From Candidatus Roizmanbacteria bacterium GW2011_GWA2_37_7 (GTDB lineage: Bacteria > Patescibacteriota > Microgenomatia > UBA1406 > GWC2-37-13), in contig LBTJ01000003.1 of NCBI GenBank assembly GCA_000990445.1, positions 1-32,864 on the forward strand: DNA of 32,864 nt. The letters are read 5' to 3'. A program made the position numbers and the translations under genes. Under the pieces are notes generated by a model, which did no database searches, was not told the origin of the DNA, and saw only the letters and a list, made by a program, of their open reading frames with translations. Every line of letters starts with the position of its first letter. The stretch's first letter is position 1. Below are positions 1 through 9,150 of this stretch, piece by piece.

Positions 1-206
1 TTGCAAGATATCCCACTGTTTATCTGATAATTTTCTCATATACCTATCAGACTACTATTAGAAAGCGCTACTTGTCAAGGTTATGAAATGACTTCTAATT
101 CACTTTTTGTTTTTGACATATTATTTTTTTAATTCTAGCTCATTTGCACAAAGGAGCATTTGACAATAGCAAATAATAAATGATAATATACTATCAACAA
201 GTAAAT

Positions 207-254
207 CCTTACATGTGGGTTACCGGAATGGCGACTCGTAAATAGCATGTAAGG
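207..254. repeat. Long-loop inverted repeat downstream of the AbiJ/DUF3800 ORF
   Basis: ccttacatg (207-215) and catgtaagg (246-254) are perfect 9-nt complements around a 30-nt loop that contains a smaller ttac/gtaa pairing. Confidence 0.6.
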
Positions 255-262
255 TTTTGTTA

Positions 263-1801
263 TTAAAATAGACTATTTTCTTCAAAAATCTTCTCTTTGA
301 TTAAGTTGTAATAGTATTCGTCGTTTGATTCATATTTTCGAAATATTGACCAACTGATAAAGTCAGTTGCTTGCAGGCATTTTTCTTGATAGGATGTGCG
401 GATCTTTATTTCGATATTTAGTTTGTGATTTGCAAGACTTTGCTTTTTAAGATAGTTCGAAAAATTGAGATTTAAAAACTTATTTGTGTCCTTTCTTTCA
501 ACAATGAGCTGGATTTTTTCATCAATCGGAATTATCTTTTTTGTGCAGATACGATCAAGTAAAATATTTGTCACATAATTGTATAGCACGTTCTTTTCAC
601 TCCTTAAGTTCGTATATACTTTTGACTTGTTAAGATATATTGTCATTATCTTGATATCAAGCTTACTTATTTTTTCTAATAGTCTTTTTTTAGTTATTTG
701 ATTTTCGTGATAGGCGTGCAGTACGGCGCTGTATCGAAGAAATTTCTTTTTTAACCCCCGATGAACTGCTTTGACTGCTTTTTGGACGGCTTTTTTATCT
801 TCTACCATCTCCTTTTGTATGCAATGTTGTAAAAAGACCATTCCTAAATTCAGCATAAGTCTTGAGTTTAGTTCATCAGGTTTTTCTATCATCGGATGAG
901 CCATGCCTTTTGATTGCCTCTCTCTTGCAAACACAGATTCTATATTTTTGAAAATTTGTATTGAAAAAGAATCATTTGGAATTAAATTCTTTGTCTGAGC
1001 CTGCTTAATAAGCTCTGATATGTTTCCTTTGCCTGCATTTCCATTTACAAGAATTTGCAAAAAAGCTTGGATAGCAGAGACAGTATGGGTAATTGAGGCA
1101 CTATAGTCTTTGTGTGTATGTTTATTAAACGCTTCTGAGAAATGTTCGTTTACCTTTTCCCATTTCTTATCAGCAAGGAATTCTAATACAGGTTCGAAGA
1201 TGTTTTGGGTAATATGTTTTTCTTGTCTGGGAATAAATCCTTGCCTTGTTAAAACAAAATTTATTCCAAAGTCTCCAAAGACCTCATTAAGTCTTTCAGT
1301 AAATTTATCAAACTCTTCAAATCTCCATTCTTTAGTTCTAGTCGTGAAATCCTTGGCAGTCTCTTTTTCGTTCTTATAAGGCTCTTTATCAGCTCTTTCT
1401 AAGAGAATTGCTTTGCAATAAATTGAAAACATCTCCATCACAATATTTTCTTCTTGTTTCATAAAAATGGATAGAAAATCCTGACAAGCGGAGTTTAATG
1501 AAGTATTTTCAAGAAATGTAGGCGCATAGTTTTTTGCTTTATACATTTCGTTTATTGTCATAATTGTCCGATAAATTCTTTCCTCTTTTAGTTGTTCTTC
1601 GCCATAGCCTCCAAAAAACCTGTACGATTCACCGGATTTGTATTGTTCTCTTCTTTTATCCTTATCAAAGAAATACCAATCTAAATGTTGCCACATAGTT
1701 AATTTTTCATCATCATCGAGCTCATTCCAGCCACGTAAACCTAAATCTGGCTTGAGTTCTTTTTTTACTTCTGGTTTAGTATCACTCCAAAGTTTAAACA
1801 T
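263..1801 (-). CDS. AbiJ/HEPN-like N-terminal region joined to a DUF3800-like C-terminal region; candidate defence protein
   Basis: Single ORF (536 aa from 1873; a better start is ATG at 1801, just after the hsdS stop at 1803). The N-terminal half has Abi-C/HEPN-like text (FARERQSKGMAHPMIEKPDELNSRLMLNLGMVFLQHC). The C-terminal ~175 aa match the DUF3800 pattern (ITKKRLLEKISKLDIKIMTIYLNKSKVY..., CLQATDFISWSIFRKYESNDEYYYNLIKEKI). Family calls are from memory of motifs. Confidence 0.6.
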   Translation of the reverse strand: MFKLWSDTKPEVKKELKPDLGLRGWNELDDDEKLTMWQHLDWYFFDKDKRREQYKSGESYRFFGGYGEEQLKEERIYRTIMTINEMYKAKNYAPTFLENTSLNSACQDFLSIFMKQEENIVMEMFSIYCKAILLERADKEPYKNEKETAKDFTTRTKEWRFEEFDKFTERLNEVFGDFGINFVLTRQGFIPRQEKHITQNIFEPVLEFLADKKWEKVNEHFSEAFNKHTHKDYSASITHTVSAIQAFLQILVNGNAGKGNISELIKQAQTKNLIPNDSFSIQIFKNIESVFARERQSKGMAHPMIEKPDELNSRLMLNLGMVFLQHCIQKEMVEDKKAVQKAVKAVHRGLKKKFLRYSAVLHAYHENQITKKRLLEKISKLDIKIMTIYLNKSKVYTNLRSEKNVLYNYVTNILLDRICTKKIIPIDEKIQLIVERKDTNKFLNLNFSNYLKKQSLANHKLNIEIKIRTSYQEKCLQATDFISWSIFRKYESNDEYYYNLIKEKIFEENSLF

Positions 1802-1802
1802 A

Positions 1803-3080
1803 TTAATTAAGTCCTCCTGAAAACGCCTTAGATAATACCGATTGTCGAATAATCTCAGATTTTCTAACACCAATTTCCAAAGCTTTTGTTAACTGCTCCA
1901 TAGTGGTTAATTGGCTTTTAATATACTCAACAATTTTTACCTGATTCTCTAGTGAAGTATATGGGACTGGAATCAATCTTAAATTTCCCAAAGGAATAAA
2001 TTGTTGGGTTGTACCTCTAACCATATTGTTTGCCTTTAGTATTTGGTATAGACTGTTTGATTTTAGCCAATATAATAAATACTCAGAGTTTAAATATTTA
2101 GGATTGACCTTGAACAACCCAACATTTTTAATACTGAACTGACTCTCTTCCTCAATGAGGACAGCATTACCGATAGTTCCTATCATTCCATATAAAATAT
2201 CGCCTTTAGCTACCGATGATCTTTTTGATATTTCTTTGTGATCTTCTTTAGAGATATACTGAATCTTTGACATATCAAGCCCGTTTAAAGTCAAGTTTTT
2301 AGAAGTAACTAGTGGAATTCCCGAATCAACATACCTTGGTGTGTCATGTGTTCCATCTCTTACTGATTGACATATCTCATAAGCACTTACCCAGAGCATA
2401 TTATTAGGCAAGCCTGGGAGCTTTATACTTATGTTTGGCATTCTACGTGCAATATCTTGACCAGTTTTATGTATATGAAATTCTTTGATTTCAGCACTAA
2501 GCCTATCAATATTAACTTTGTTTTCGGCTCCTTTTTTTAAATAAGCATTACCAATAAATGAAAATTGAAATAGCCGAGATTTGCTTTCAGTTTCTTTTAG
2601 TACTGTTTTTGTAGTATCTAAGATGGAAAACAACTCTTCTAACTTGTCCACAATTTGCTTTTGCTCATCCAGTTCCGGAACTCCAACAATTTTTGCATAA
2701 GCATCGTTCCTGTTCAGGCCTGGGATAGCAGTGGATCGATCTAGTTGTCCTAACCGTAAATGTCCAAGTAAATGGTATGCAAATTTGAGATTAATATTCT
2801 CTGGAGGAATTACATAATAGGTAGTATCTATCGGCCAACAAGGCTCTGTAGATAAATGAACAGCACCAACAGTACCTTTACGGCCTACTATTAGGCATGG
2901 AACTTTAACTAGGCTTTCTGAATGTTTCCCGACAATTCCATTTGAACCATAAACATTTACGTCTCCTGAACTAGTTCTTTTGTGTTTGGGCATTCCTTTT
3001 CCGTACTCTAGCGTTAAAACTTCTCCTAGTTTTTTAGTTTGCCAATGTTTTGGAATAGTTGTCATGTTTTTATTCAGCAA
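1803..3080 (-). CDS. hsdS: Type I restriction-modification specificity subunit
   Basis: Two target-recognition-domain-like halves (IPKHWQTKKLGEVLTLEYGKG...; LPNNMLWVSAYEICQSVRDGTHDTPRY...GIPLVTSKNL) with coiled-coil spacers (LDEQKQIVDKLEELFSILD; LENQVKIVEYIKSQL). Confidence 0.93.
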   Translation of the reverse strand: MLNKNMTTIPKHWQTKKLGEVLTLEYGKGMPKHKRTSSGDVNVYGSNGIVGKHSESLVKVPCLIVGRKGTVGAVHLSTEPCWPIDTTYYVIPPENINLKFAYHLLGHLRLGQLDRSTAIPGLNRNDAYAKIVGVPELDEQKQIVDKLEELFSILDTTKTVLKETESKSRLFQFSFIGNAYLKKGAENKVNIDRLSAEIKEFHIHKTGQDIARRMPNISIKLPGLPNNMLWVSAYEICQSVRDGTHDTPRYVDSGIPLVTSKNLTLNGLDMSKIQYISKEDHKEISKRSSVAKGDILYGMIGTIGNAVLIEEESQFSIKNVGLFKVNPKYLNSEYLLYWLKSNSLYQILKANNMVRGTTQQFIPLGNLRLIPVPYTSLENQVKIVEYIKSQLTTMEQLTKALEIGVRKSEIIRQSVLSKAFSGGLN

Positions 3081-5808
3081 ACAAATATTGATTTAATTCT
3101 TGTACTATTGGCTGTAATTGAGTTCCAAATACTTGTTGAGCTTTTATATATCCCCCTCTATCACGCATTTTAGGGTCGAGTTGAAAAACTTCGACCAGAT
3201 CATCTTCCCTGCCCGCTGAAGCTTCAGCGGAGGTGGGAAATCCACCCTTCTCAGCCACGAAATCCTTAATCATTGTTAACCACTCCATCTGCTCTTCTGA
3301 AAAATCCATGCCTCCTTTATGTTGATCTTTAAGCCAAATTTGATATCGTTCCTCAACAGTTGTTGGGAATGGCTCAAGATCGTGCGATTTATCTACTGCA
3401 AATCTGACCAAAGAAACGATGTTTGTAAGCACCCTGTCAGGCTTGGCGTTTCTCACCTTGGCTTTATATAAATTTCGGTACGCATTCCAAAGCGTTTCAT
3501 TTTGAAAACTTACGTTCGCGTGTGTAAGTTGCTCTGCTAGATCCTGTATTTGCTGATAGGTAACTACCCGCTTTTTGTATGGCTTGCTGAAAAGAATTTG
3601 CAAAGCAGTTATTTCATCTTGATGTTTTTTGATGTAATCTTCAAAACTTTCAACCACCTGTGATGGCTGGACTGGCTCGGGCTTTCCTCCGGATAATGGT
3701 TGGTCGGGGGATAAATCGATAACAATTTCATTTTTCCTCTTAATATCTAAAAGCAACTGCCTAAAGTCTGGATTATCAAAATACTTGAGGACTTCTTTTT
3801 GTTGTACTTCTTTGGCTGGTATATCTGGATCAACCACATCGAGAATTTCGTTTGCTACTTGTTTGAGAGTAACTCCACCTGTCTTTTTTTCAATCTGCTG
3901 TTTGTCCTCTGGGGTTAAAGACCTCTCAAACTTAGACAATCTCCCTGCCAAAGAAACCAAACCGTCTTCATCAATTGTTCCCAGAGCCGCTTTTTCTAGT
4001 AAATCTTTAAATGATACAAATGGTTTTCTCTCTAGTGTGCGTGAGTCTGTTTTTACATTTTCGGTAACCCCAACCGCATCAAAAATAACAAAGCGGTTTT
4101 TATACTCTGCATCAGGTGTTACTGATTTTAAATCTGTTGTTGATATCGTCCTTGTTCCTCTCCCTTTCATTTGCTCAAAATAAACTCTGGATTTCACATC
4201 TCTCATAAATATTAAACACTCAAGGGGTTTTATATCTGTACCTGTTGAAATCATATCTACTGTCACTGCAATTCTGGGGAAGTACGAGTTTCGAAAACTT
4301 TGGATCAGATCATCAGTTTTCTCTCCTGATCGATAAGTAATCTTTTTACAAAACTCATTACCCTTACCAAATACTTCTCTGATAATATGCACTATCTCTT
4401 CGGCATGGTTGTCATCCTTAGCAAAGACTAATGTTTTTGGAATTGTTTCTCGATCAGGGAAAATATCAACCAACCAGTTTTTATATACTTTAATGACTGT
4501 GCGTATCTGGTCTGGAGTAACCACACTTCGGTCTAGCTCGTCTGGTTTGTAAGTTAAATCCTCCTCCAGCTCTTCCCAGCGCAACTGTCTAGTTTGTCTA
4601 TCCCTTACATCTATGGTTGTACCAGCCTTGATGGTATTACCTTCTTCTCCGATCTGCGTTTTAATGCGATAAACATCGTAACCCACATTGATTCCATCAG
4701 CTACCGCCCTTTCGTGGGGATATTCCATTACCAAATTTGAGTTGAAAAAACCAATTGTCTGTTTTGCTGGGGTAGCAGTAAGACCAATTAAGTGTGCATC
4801 AAAATATTCAAGTACCTGTCGCCATAGATTGTAAATCGACCTGTGACATTCGTCAGTGATGATGAAATCAAAATCCTCAATGGGCACATTTCCATTGTAT
4901 TCGACTACAACCTCACTATCGTAAGCAAAATCTGGCGGTTTTTGGAACAATGATTCCTCCTCCAACTCATCATCAATATCTTTTTTCCCAGAGAGAATTG
5001 AGTACATTCTTTGAATAGTGCCTACACAAACCTTGCTGACGGGGTCAATATTTGGACTTTGTAAGTGCTGTACGTTATAAAGCTCGGTAAATTTTCGGCC
5101 ATCATGAGGAACTACATATTGTTGAAACTCTTTGACAGCTTGTCTAGCTAGATTTCCTCGATCAACCAAAAACAACACTCTCTTTGCTTTGGCATATTTA
5201 AGAAGTCTATATACAAATGTGACTGCCGTGTAAGTCTTTCCGCTTCCAGTTGCCATCTGGATTAGAGCTCTTGGTTTATCCTTAGCAAAGGATTTCTCTA
5301 AATTTATAATAGCTTCAACCTGACATTCCCTTAATCCTTTTGTTTCTAATTCAGGAAGATTTTTTAGTCTAGCTCTGAGGGTCTTTTTATCTGAAACCCA
5401 TTCCTGTAATGTTTCAGGCCTATGAAATGCAAATAATCTGCGAGATCTTACATCCGGATCCCTCTCATCTCTGAAAAATGTTTCAGTGCCAGTGCTTTCG
5501 TAAGCAAAGGGCAAGTTATCATCAATTGTTGGAATATTTTCAGAAGCTCCAGTCATATATTTTCCTGACTGATCTGCTACACCGCTTAAAGTTGTTCCTC
5601 CTGGTTTAGCTTCAATAACTCCCACTGCTTTGCGAGCGACAAAAAGCATATAATCTGCCTCGCCATTATTTGTTGGAAACTCGCGAACAGCAACTCCCAG
5701 TGAAGCACCAAGGTTTAGTTGGCGCCTGTTTTGGACTACCCAACCCGCCTTAGTAAGTAATTCATCAATTTTTTTTCTAGCTTCATCTTCTGGTGTCATA
5801 TAAATCAA
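3070..5808 (-). CDS. hsdR: Type I restriction endonuclease R subunit (helicase/translocase)
   Basis: N-terminal nuclease region (GEADYMLFVARKAVGVIEAKPGG), Walker A (QMATGSGKTYTA), DECH box (IITDECHRS), motif III (LIGLTATP), motif VI-like QMKGRGTR, and an EcoEI-type C-terminus (RDRGGYIKAQQVFGTQLQPIVQELN). Confidence 0.95.
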   Translation of the reverse strand: MIYMTPEDEARKKIDELLTKAGWVVQNRRQLNLGASLGVAVREFPTNNGEADYMLFVARKAVGVIEAKPGGTTLSGVADQSGKYMTGASENIPTIDDNLPFAYESTGTETFFRDERDPDVRSRRLFAFHRPETLQEWVSDKKTLRARLKNLPELETKGLRECQVEAIINLEKSFAKDKPRALIQMATGSGKTYTAVTFVYRLLKYAKAKRVLFLVDRGNLARQAVKEFQQYVVPHDGRKFTELYNVQHLQSPNIDPVSKVCVGTIQRMYSILSGKKDIDDELEEESLFQKPPDFAYDSEVVVEYNGNVPIEDFDFIITDECHRSIYNLWRQVLEYFDAHLIGLTATPAKQTIGFFNSNLVMEYPHERAVADGINVGYDVYRIKTQIGEEGNTIKAGTTIDVRDRQTRQLRWEELEEDLTYKPDELDRSVVTPDQIRTVIKVYKNWLVDIFPDRETIPKTLVFAKDDNHAEEIVHIIREVFGKGNEFCKKITYRSGEKTDDLIQSFRNSYFPRIAVTVDMISTGTDIKPLECLIFMRDVKSRVYFEQMKGRGTRTISTTDLKSVTPDAEYKNRFVIFDAVGVTENVKTDSRTLERKPFVSFKDLLEKAALGTIDEDGLVSLAGRLSKFERSLTPEDKQQIEKKTGGVTLKQVANEILDVVDPDIPAKEVQQKEVLKYFDNPDFRQLLLDIKRKNEIVIDLSPDQPLSGGKPEPVQPSQVVESFEDYIKKHQDEITALQILFSKPYKKRVVTYQQIQDLAEQLTHANVSFQNETLWNAYRNLYKAKVRNAKPDRVLTNIVSLVRFAVDKSHDLEPFPTTVEERYQIWLKDQHKGGMDFSEEQMEWLTMIKDFVAEKGGFPTSAEASAGREDDLVEVFQLDPKMRDRGGYIKAQQVFGTQLQPIVQELNQYLFAE
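3213..3230. repeat. 18-bp perfect palindrome in frame within hsdR
   Basis: ccgctgaagcttcagcgg equals its reverse complement; it encodes part of the low-complexity tract FPTSAEASAGR in HsdR. Confidence 0.85.
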
Positions 5809-5985
5809 TCTTTTCTAGAACAATTTTTGGTATATCTGCGAAATAGTATTCGTATTTCTAACTTTGAAAAAAACAAGGTAAAGTATTTTTACTCATCAAT
5901 GCCACTAGAATACAAAATAATTAGTTGACTATCAACTGTTATGAGAAGAGATAAATGATGATATCATCTCTGAAGAAATAGAGCG

Positions 5986-6000
5986 CCTGCCGCAGGCAGG
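5986..6000. repeat. GC-rich hairpin downstream of pnp
   Basis: cctgcc-gca-ggcagg is a perfect 6-bp stem with a 3-nt loop in otherwise AT-rich intergenic DNA. Confidence 0.65.
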
Positions 6001-6027
6001 TCGGAGAATGAAACCTTGATTAGAATT

Positions 6028-8139
6028 TTACCACCTCCGCCGTGAGTCATTCCTCGGACCACGACTGTCTCGACGATCAAAGCTTCTTCTTGGACGATCA
6101 TCTTGTCGAGGAGGGCGATCTTCGATCTGTATTGGAGTCCCATCAGGCATTTCAGTCATCTGAAGATTGATTCTTCCCATATTGTCAATCTCACGAACTT
6201 TGACTTTTACCTTATCTCCTACTTTTACAATTTCCTCCGGATCTTTCACAAATCCTGAACTCATTTTAGAAACATGTACCAGACCTTCTTTCCCCGGAAG
6301 AATCTCGACAAATGCTCCAAATGCCATGAGTCTCTTCACCTCACCGGTAAACTCTTCTCCCACCTCAATTTCTCGAGTCAAATTTTTGATCATATCAATA
6401 GCCAGTGCGACGTTGTTTCGGTCAATTCCAGCGATCGTCACTTTGCCATCATCATTAACATCAATATCAGTTTTTGTTTTTGCAATAATACTTCTGATCA
6501 TTTTACCGCCGGGTCCAATCACTGTCCCGATATCTTCTTGATCAAGTTGGATCTCTTCGATAGTTGGGGCAAACCGAGATACTTCCTTGCGTGGAGTCGA
6601 GATTGTCTTATTCATCGCCTCAAGAATTTTAAGGCGTGCATTTTGTGCACGTGTAAAAATTTCAGTAATCATTTCATCAGTCAACCCGGTATTTTTTACA
6701 TCAAGCTGAACTGCGGTCACTCCTTCTGAGGTTCCTGTTACTTTGAAATCCATCTCACCTGAGAAATCTTCGATTCCCATTATATCGGTCAAAATAACAT
6801 ACTCTTTGTCTGATCGCGACATCATACCCATCGCAATCCCCGCGACCGGTCGTTTTATCGGAACACCCGCATCCATAAGCGCAAGAGATGAGCCGCAAGT
6901 TGATGCCATTGATGTTGAGCCGTTTGATGTCAAAACTTCAGAAACAACTCTGATCGTGTAGGGAAATTCTTTTTCTGATGGCAGAACCGGAAGGATTGCT
7001 TTTTCGGCCAAAGCTCCATGCCCGATCTCACGGCGCGAGGTAAATCCGACTCGACCGGTTTCGCCAACTGAGTATGGCGGAAAATTATAGTGATGAATAT
7101 ATCGTTTTGCCTCTTGGCCCTCAGGACCTTCAATAAGCTGCTCAAGACTTGGCGCACCAAGCGTTGCAACAGAAAGTACTTGCGTATCACCTCGTGAAAA
7201 CATTCCGGTTCCGTGGGTTCGTGGCAGTATCGCAACCTGTGCAATTACTGCTCGAATTTCATCTAAACCCCGTCCATCAATGCGCTTTTTTGTATCAATG
7301 GTGTTGCTTCTGATCATCTCTTTGGTAAGATAATCTATAGCGTCGACTATCTGTTTTTTCTCAAATTCGATCTCTGATTGTTCTACAACTTTATCAACAA
7401 TTTCCCCGACAAACGATCCGTCATCAAATTCTTGTTCGACTTTATAATCGATAATTTTCTGAAGATCTGCTTTGAACTGACCTTTTAAAAGCTTTTTCAA
7501 TTTTTCATCGACCATTTCCTCAGAAACCGCTTCTTTTGGCTGGCCGATCTTTTCACGGATTGACTCAATAAAATCAATAATTTTTATATTCTGCTCTTTT
7601 GCAAGCCGTATCCCTTCTTGGATAGTTTGATTTGATAACTCTTCTGCCGCAGTTTCGAGCATTATGACTTTTTCTGTATTTGAAGTTACAAAAAGATCAA
7701 GAACAGAGTACTCATCTTCTTGCTGCGTTGGATTTATCACAAATGACTGTTCTCCATTCCCGTCGGCTTTAATACACCCGATGCGTGTTGCGGCAACTGG
7801 TCCATTCCATGGTGCAGGAGATACATGAAGGGCTGCAGAAACCGCATTAAGAGCAAGAATTTCCGGCGCATTCTCTTCATCAAGTGAAAGAAGCGTCACC
7901 ACAACCTGTACTTCACGGCGATAGGTTTTTGGAAAAAGGGGTCGGATTGATCGATCAATAATACGGCCTTTGAGGACCGCATCATCTGTTGGTCTTCCTT
8001 CACGTTTTACCCACCGTGAACCTTTGATAATTCCGCCTGCATACAGGCGCTCGATATACTCCACTTGAAGCGGGAAATAATCAATTTCTTTGTTCTCTTT
8101 TCCAAGAGTGACAGTAACCAGGACGCAGGTATCGCCCAT
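6028..8139 (-). CDS. pnp: Polyribonucleotide nucleotidyltransferase (PNPase), apparently N-terminally short
   Basis: Two RNase PH-like domains (REGRPTDDAVLKGRIIDRSIRPLFP; KKRIDGRGLDEIRAV...GTGMFSRGDTQVLSVATLG), KH motif (IGTVIGPGGKMIRSI) and S1 domain (GEEFTGEVKRLMAFGAFVEILPGKEGLVHVSKMS). The ORF starts at MGDTCVLVTV, which is internal in typical PNPases. Confidence 0.95.
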   Translation of the reverse strand: MGDTCVLVTVTLGKENKEIDYFPLQVEYIERLYAGGIIKGSRWVKREGRPTDDAVLKGRIIDRSIRPLFPKTYRREVQVVVTLLSLDEENAPEILALNAVSAALHVSPAPWNGPVAATRIGCIKADGNGEQSFVINPTQQEDEYSVLDLFVTSNTEKVIMLETAAEELSNQTIQEGIRLAKEQNIKIIDFIESIREKIGQPKEAVSEEMVDEKLKKLLKGQFKADLQKIIDYKVEQEFDDGSFVGEIVDKVVEQSEIEFEKKQIVDAIDYLTKEMIRSNTIDTKKRIDGRGLDEIRAVIAQVAILPRTHGTGMFSRGDTQVLSVATLGAPSLEQLIEGPEGQEAKRYIHHYNFPPYSVGETGRVGFTSRREIGHGALAEKAILPVLPSEKEFPYTIRVVSEVLTSNGSTSMASTCGSSLALMDAGVPIKRPVAGIAMGMMSRSDKEYVILTDIMGIEDFSGEMDFKVTGTSEGVTAVQLDVKNTGLTDEMITEIFTRAQNARLKILEAMNKTISTPRKEVSRFAPTIEEIQLDQEDIGTVIGPGGKMIRSIIAKTKTDIDVNDDGKVTIAGIDRNNVALAIDMIKNLTREIEVGEEFTGEVKRLMAFGAFVEILPGKEGLVHVSKMSSGFVKDPEEIVKVGDKVKVKVREIDNMGRINLQMTEMPDGTPIQIEDRPPRQDDRPRRSFDRRDSRGPRNDSRRRW

Positions 8140-8424
8140 TGAGGTACTGTTTCATAATAATAAATAGGTGAGAAAGATTTCGCCAGAAGATGTGTACTGC
8201 AAACGTTACTATTAATATAGTAGTAATAGTAGTTCGATTGTGTAACGCGTATCGTCAAGCGAATAACGTACAAGTTATCCGTTTCACGTTATACCCTTCG
8301 CACTTGAGAATGCTACGAGTATATACACTCGTAAGCTCATTTCGTGATGAAATATTTGCAAAATGAGCAACGATTAGTATATACGTTACACATCTGCTTC
8401 GTCTATTCTTTCAATAAATAATAA

Positions 8425-8700
8425 TTATTTCTTAAGTCCAATTTTATGAATGAGTTCTTTATATCTTTTTTCGTCAAGTTTTTGAAGATAATTGAGGATT
8501 CGTCTTCGTTTTGCAATCACCTTCAAAAGTCCGCGACGGGAATGATTATCTTTTTTATTTTCTTCAAGATGATTGGTCAGGCGCTGAATTTTAAATGTCA
8601 AGAGCGCAACTTGTACTTCTGGAGATCCTGTATCGCCTTTTTTTTGAGCAAATGTATCAATAATCTCTTGCTTTTTTTCCGGTAGCTGTATTTGAGCCAT
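8425..8700 (-). CDS. rpsO: 30S ribosomal protein S15
   Basis: 91 aa with S15 signatures (GDTGSPEVQVALLTFKIQRLTNHLEENKKDNHSRRGLLKVIAKRRRILNYLQ); rpsO-pnp order is classical. Confidence 0.97.
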   Translation of the reverse strand: MAQIQLPEKKQEIIDTFAQKKGDTGSPEVQVALLTFKIQRLTNHLEENKKDNHSRRGLLKVIAKRRRILNYLQKLDEKRYKELIHKIGLKK

Positions 8701-8807
8701 TATGGTAAATATGAATGAAAATGTATTTTTTCTATGAGCTTTCTGTAAATAACAAAAGCAATGTGTAGAATTATAATAGATACAGAACTAAGTTGCAAGC
8801 TTGAATC

Positions 8808-9140
8808 ATGAACTCAAACAGACTTTTTAGACAACGTATACATTCACTCAAACCACATATTCTTTTTTTGCTTATTGTTGTGATTGGGTTTATTGTCTGG
8901 TTTATTCCTCCGAAACATGTGGGAATTGTTCTTATGGTTATTACCGGCATAAGCGTAGTTACCTACATAGCATCTTCATATTTTTTTTCAAAAAAGCGAC
9001 AGGTGATGATTACTTCATTTATTGCACTTACGCTCTGTATGAGTTATTTACTTGGATTTCATGTTCTAAATACATTGCTCCTTCTATCATTTATAATTGT
9101 TGTGGCAAAGCTATTTCCAAATAAGAAAAAGATTGAATAG
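8808..9140 (+). CDS. Small hypothetical membrane protein
   Basis: 110 aa with several hydrophobic segments. TATAAT at 8772-8777 lies upstream of the ATG. Confidence 0.6.
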   Translation: MNSNRLFRQRIHSLKPHILFLLIVVIGFIVWFIPPKHVGIVLMVITGISVVTYIASSYFFSKKRQVMITSFIALTLCMSYLLGFHVLNTLLLLSFIIVVAKLFPNKKKIE

Positions 9141-9150
9141 TTTATCGAAT

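Noticed and set aside
5957-5968. gatgatatcatc 12-bp palindrome upstream of hsdR
   Set aside because: Very low complexity in AT-rich DNA; could be a controller-type operator but nothing else supports it.
6167-7244. ORFs of 72-151 aa overlapping pnp (6167-6541 +, 6274-6729 +, 6743-6961 +, 6930-7244 -)
   Set aside because: Shadow frames of a well-supported PNPase; compositions show no recognisable domain.
8007-8273. 88-aa ORF overlapping the pnp 5' end, considered as a possible source of the missing N-terminus
   Set aside because: The sequence (NYYYYYINSNVCSTHLLAKSFSPIYYYETVPQ) does not convincingly match the PNPase N-terminus beyond a short LAKS string.
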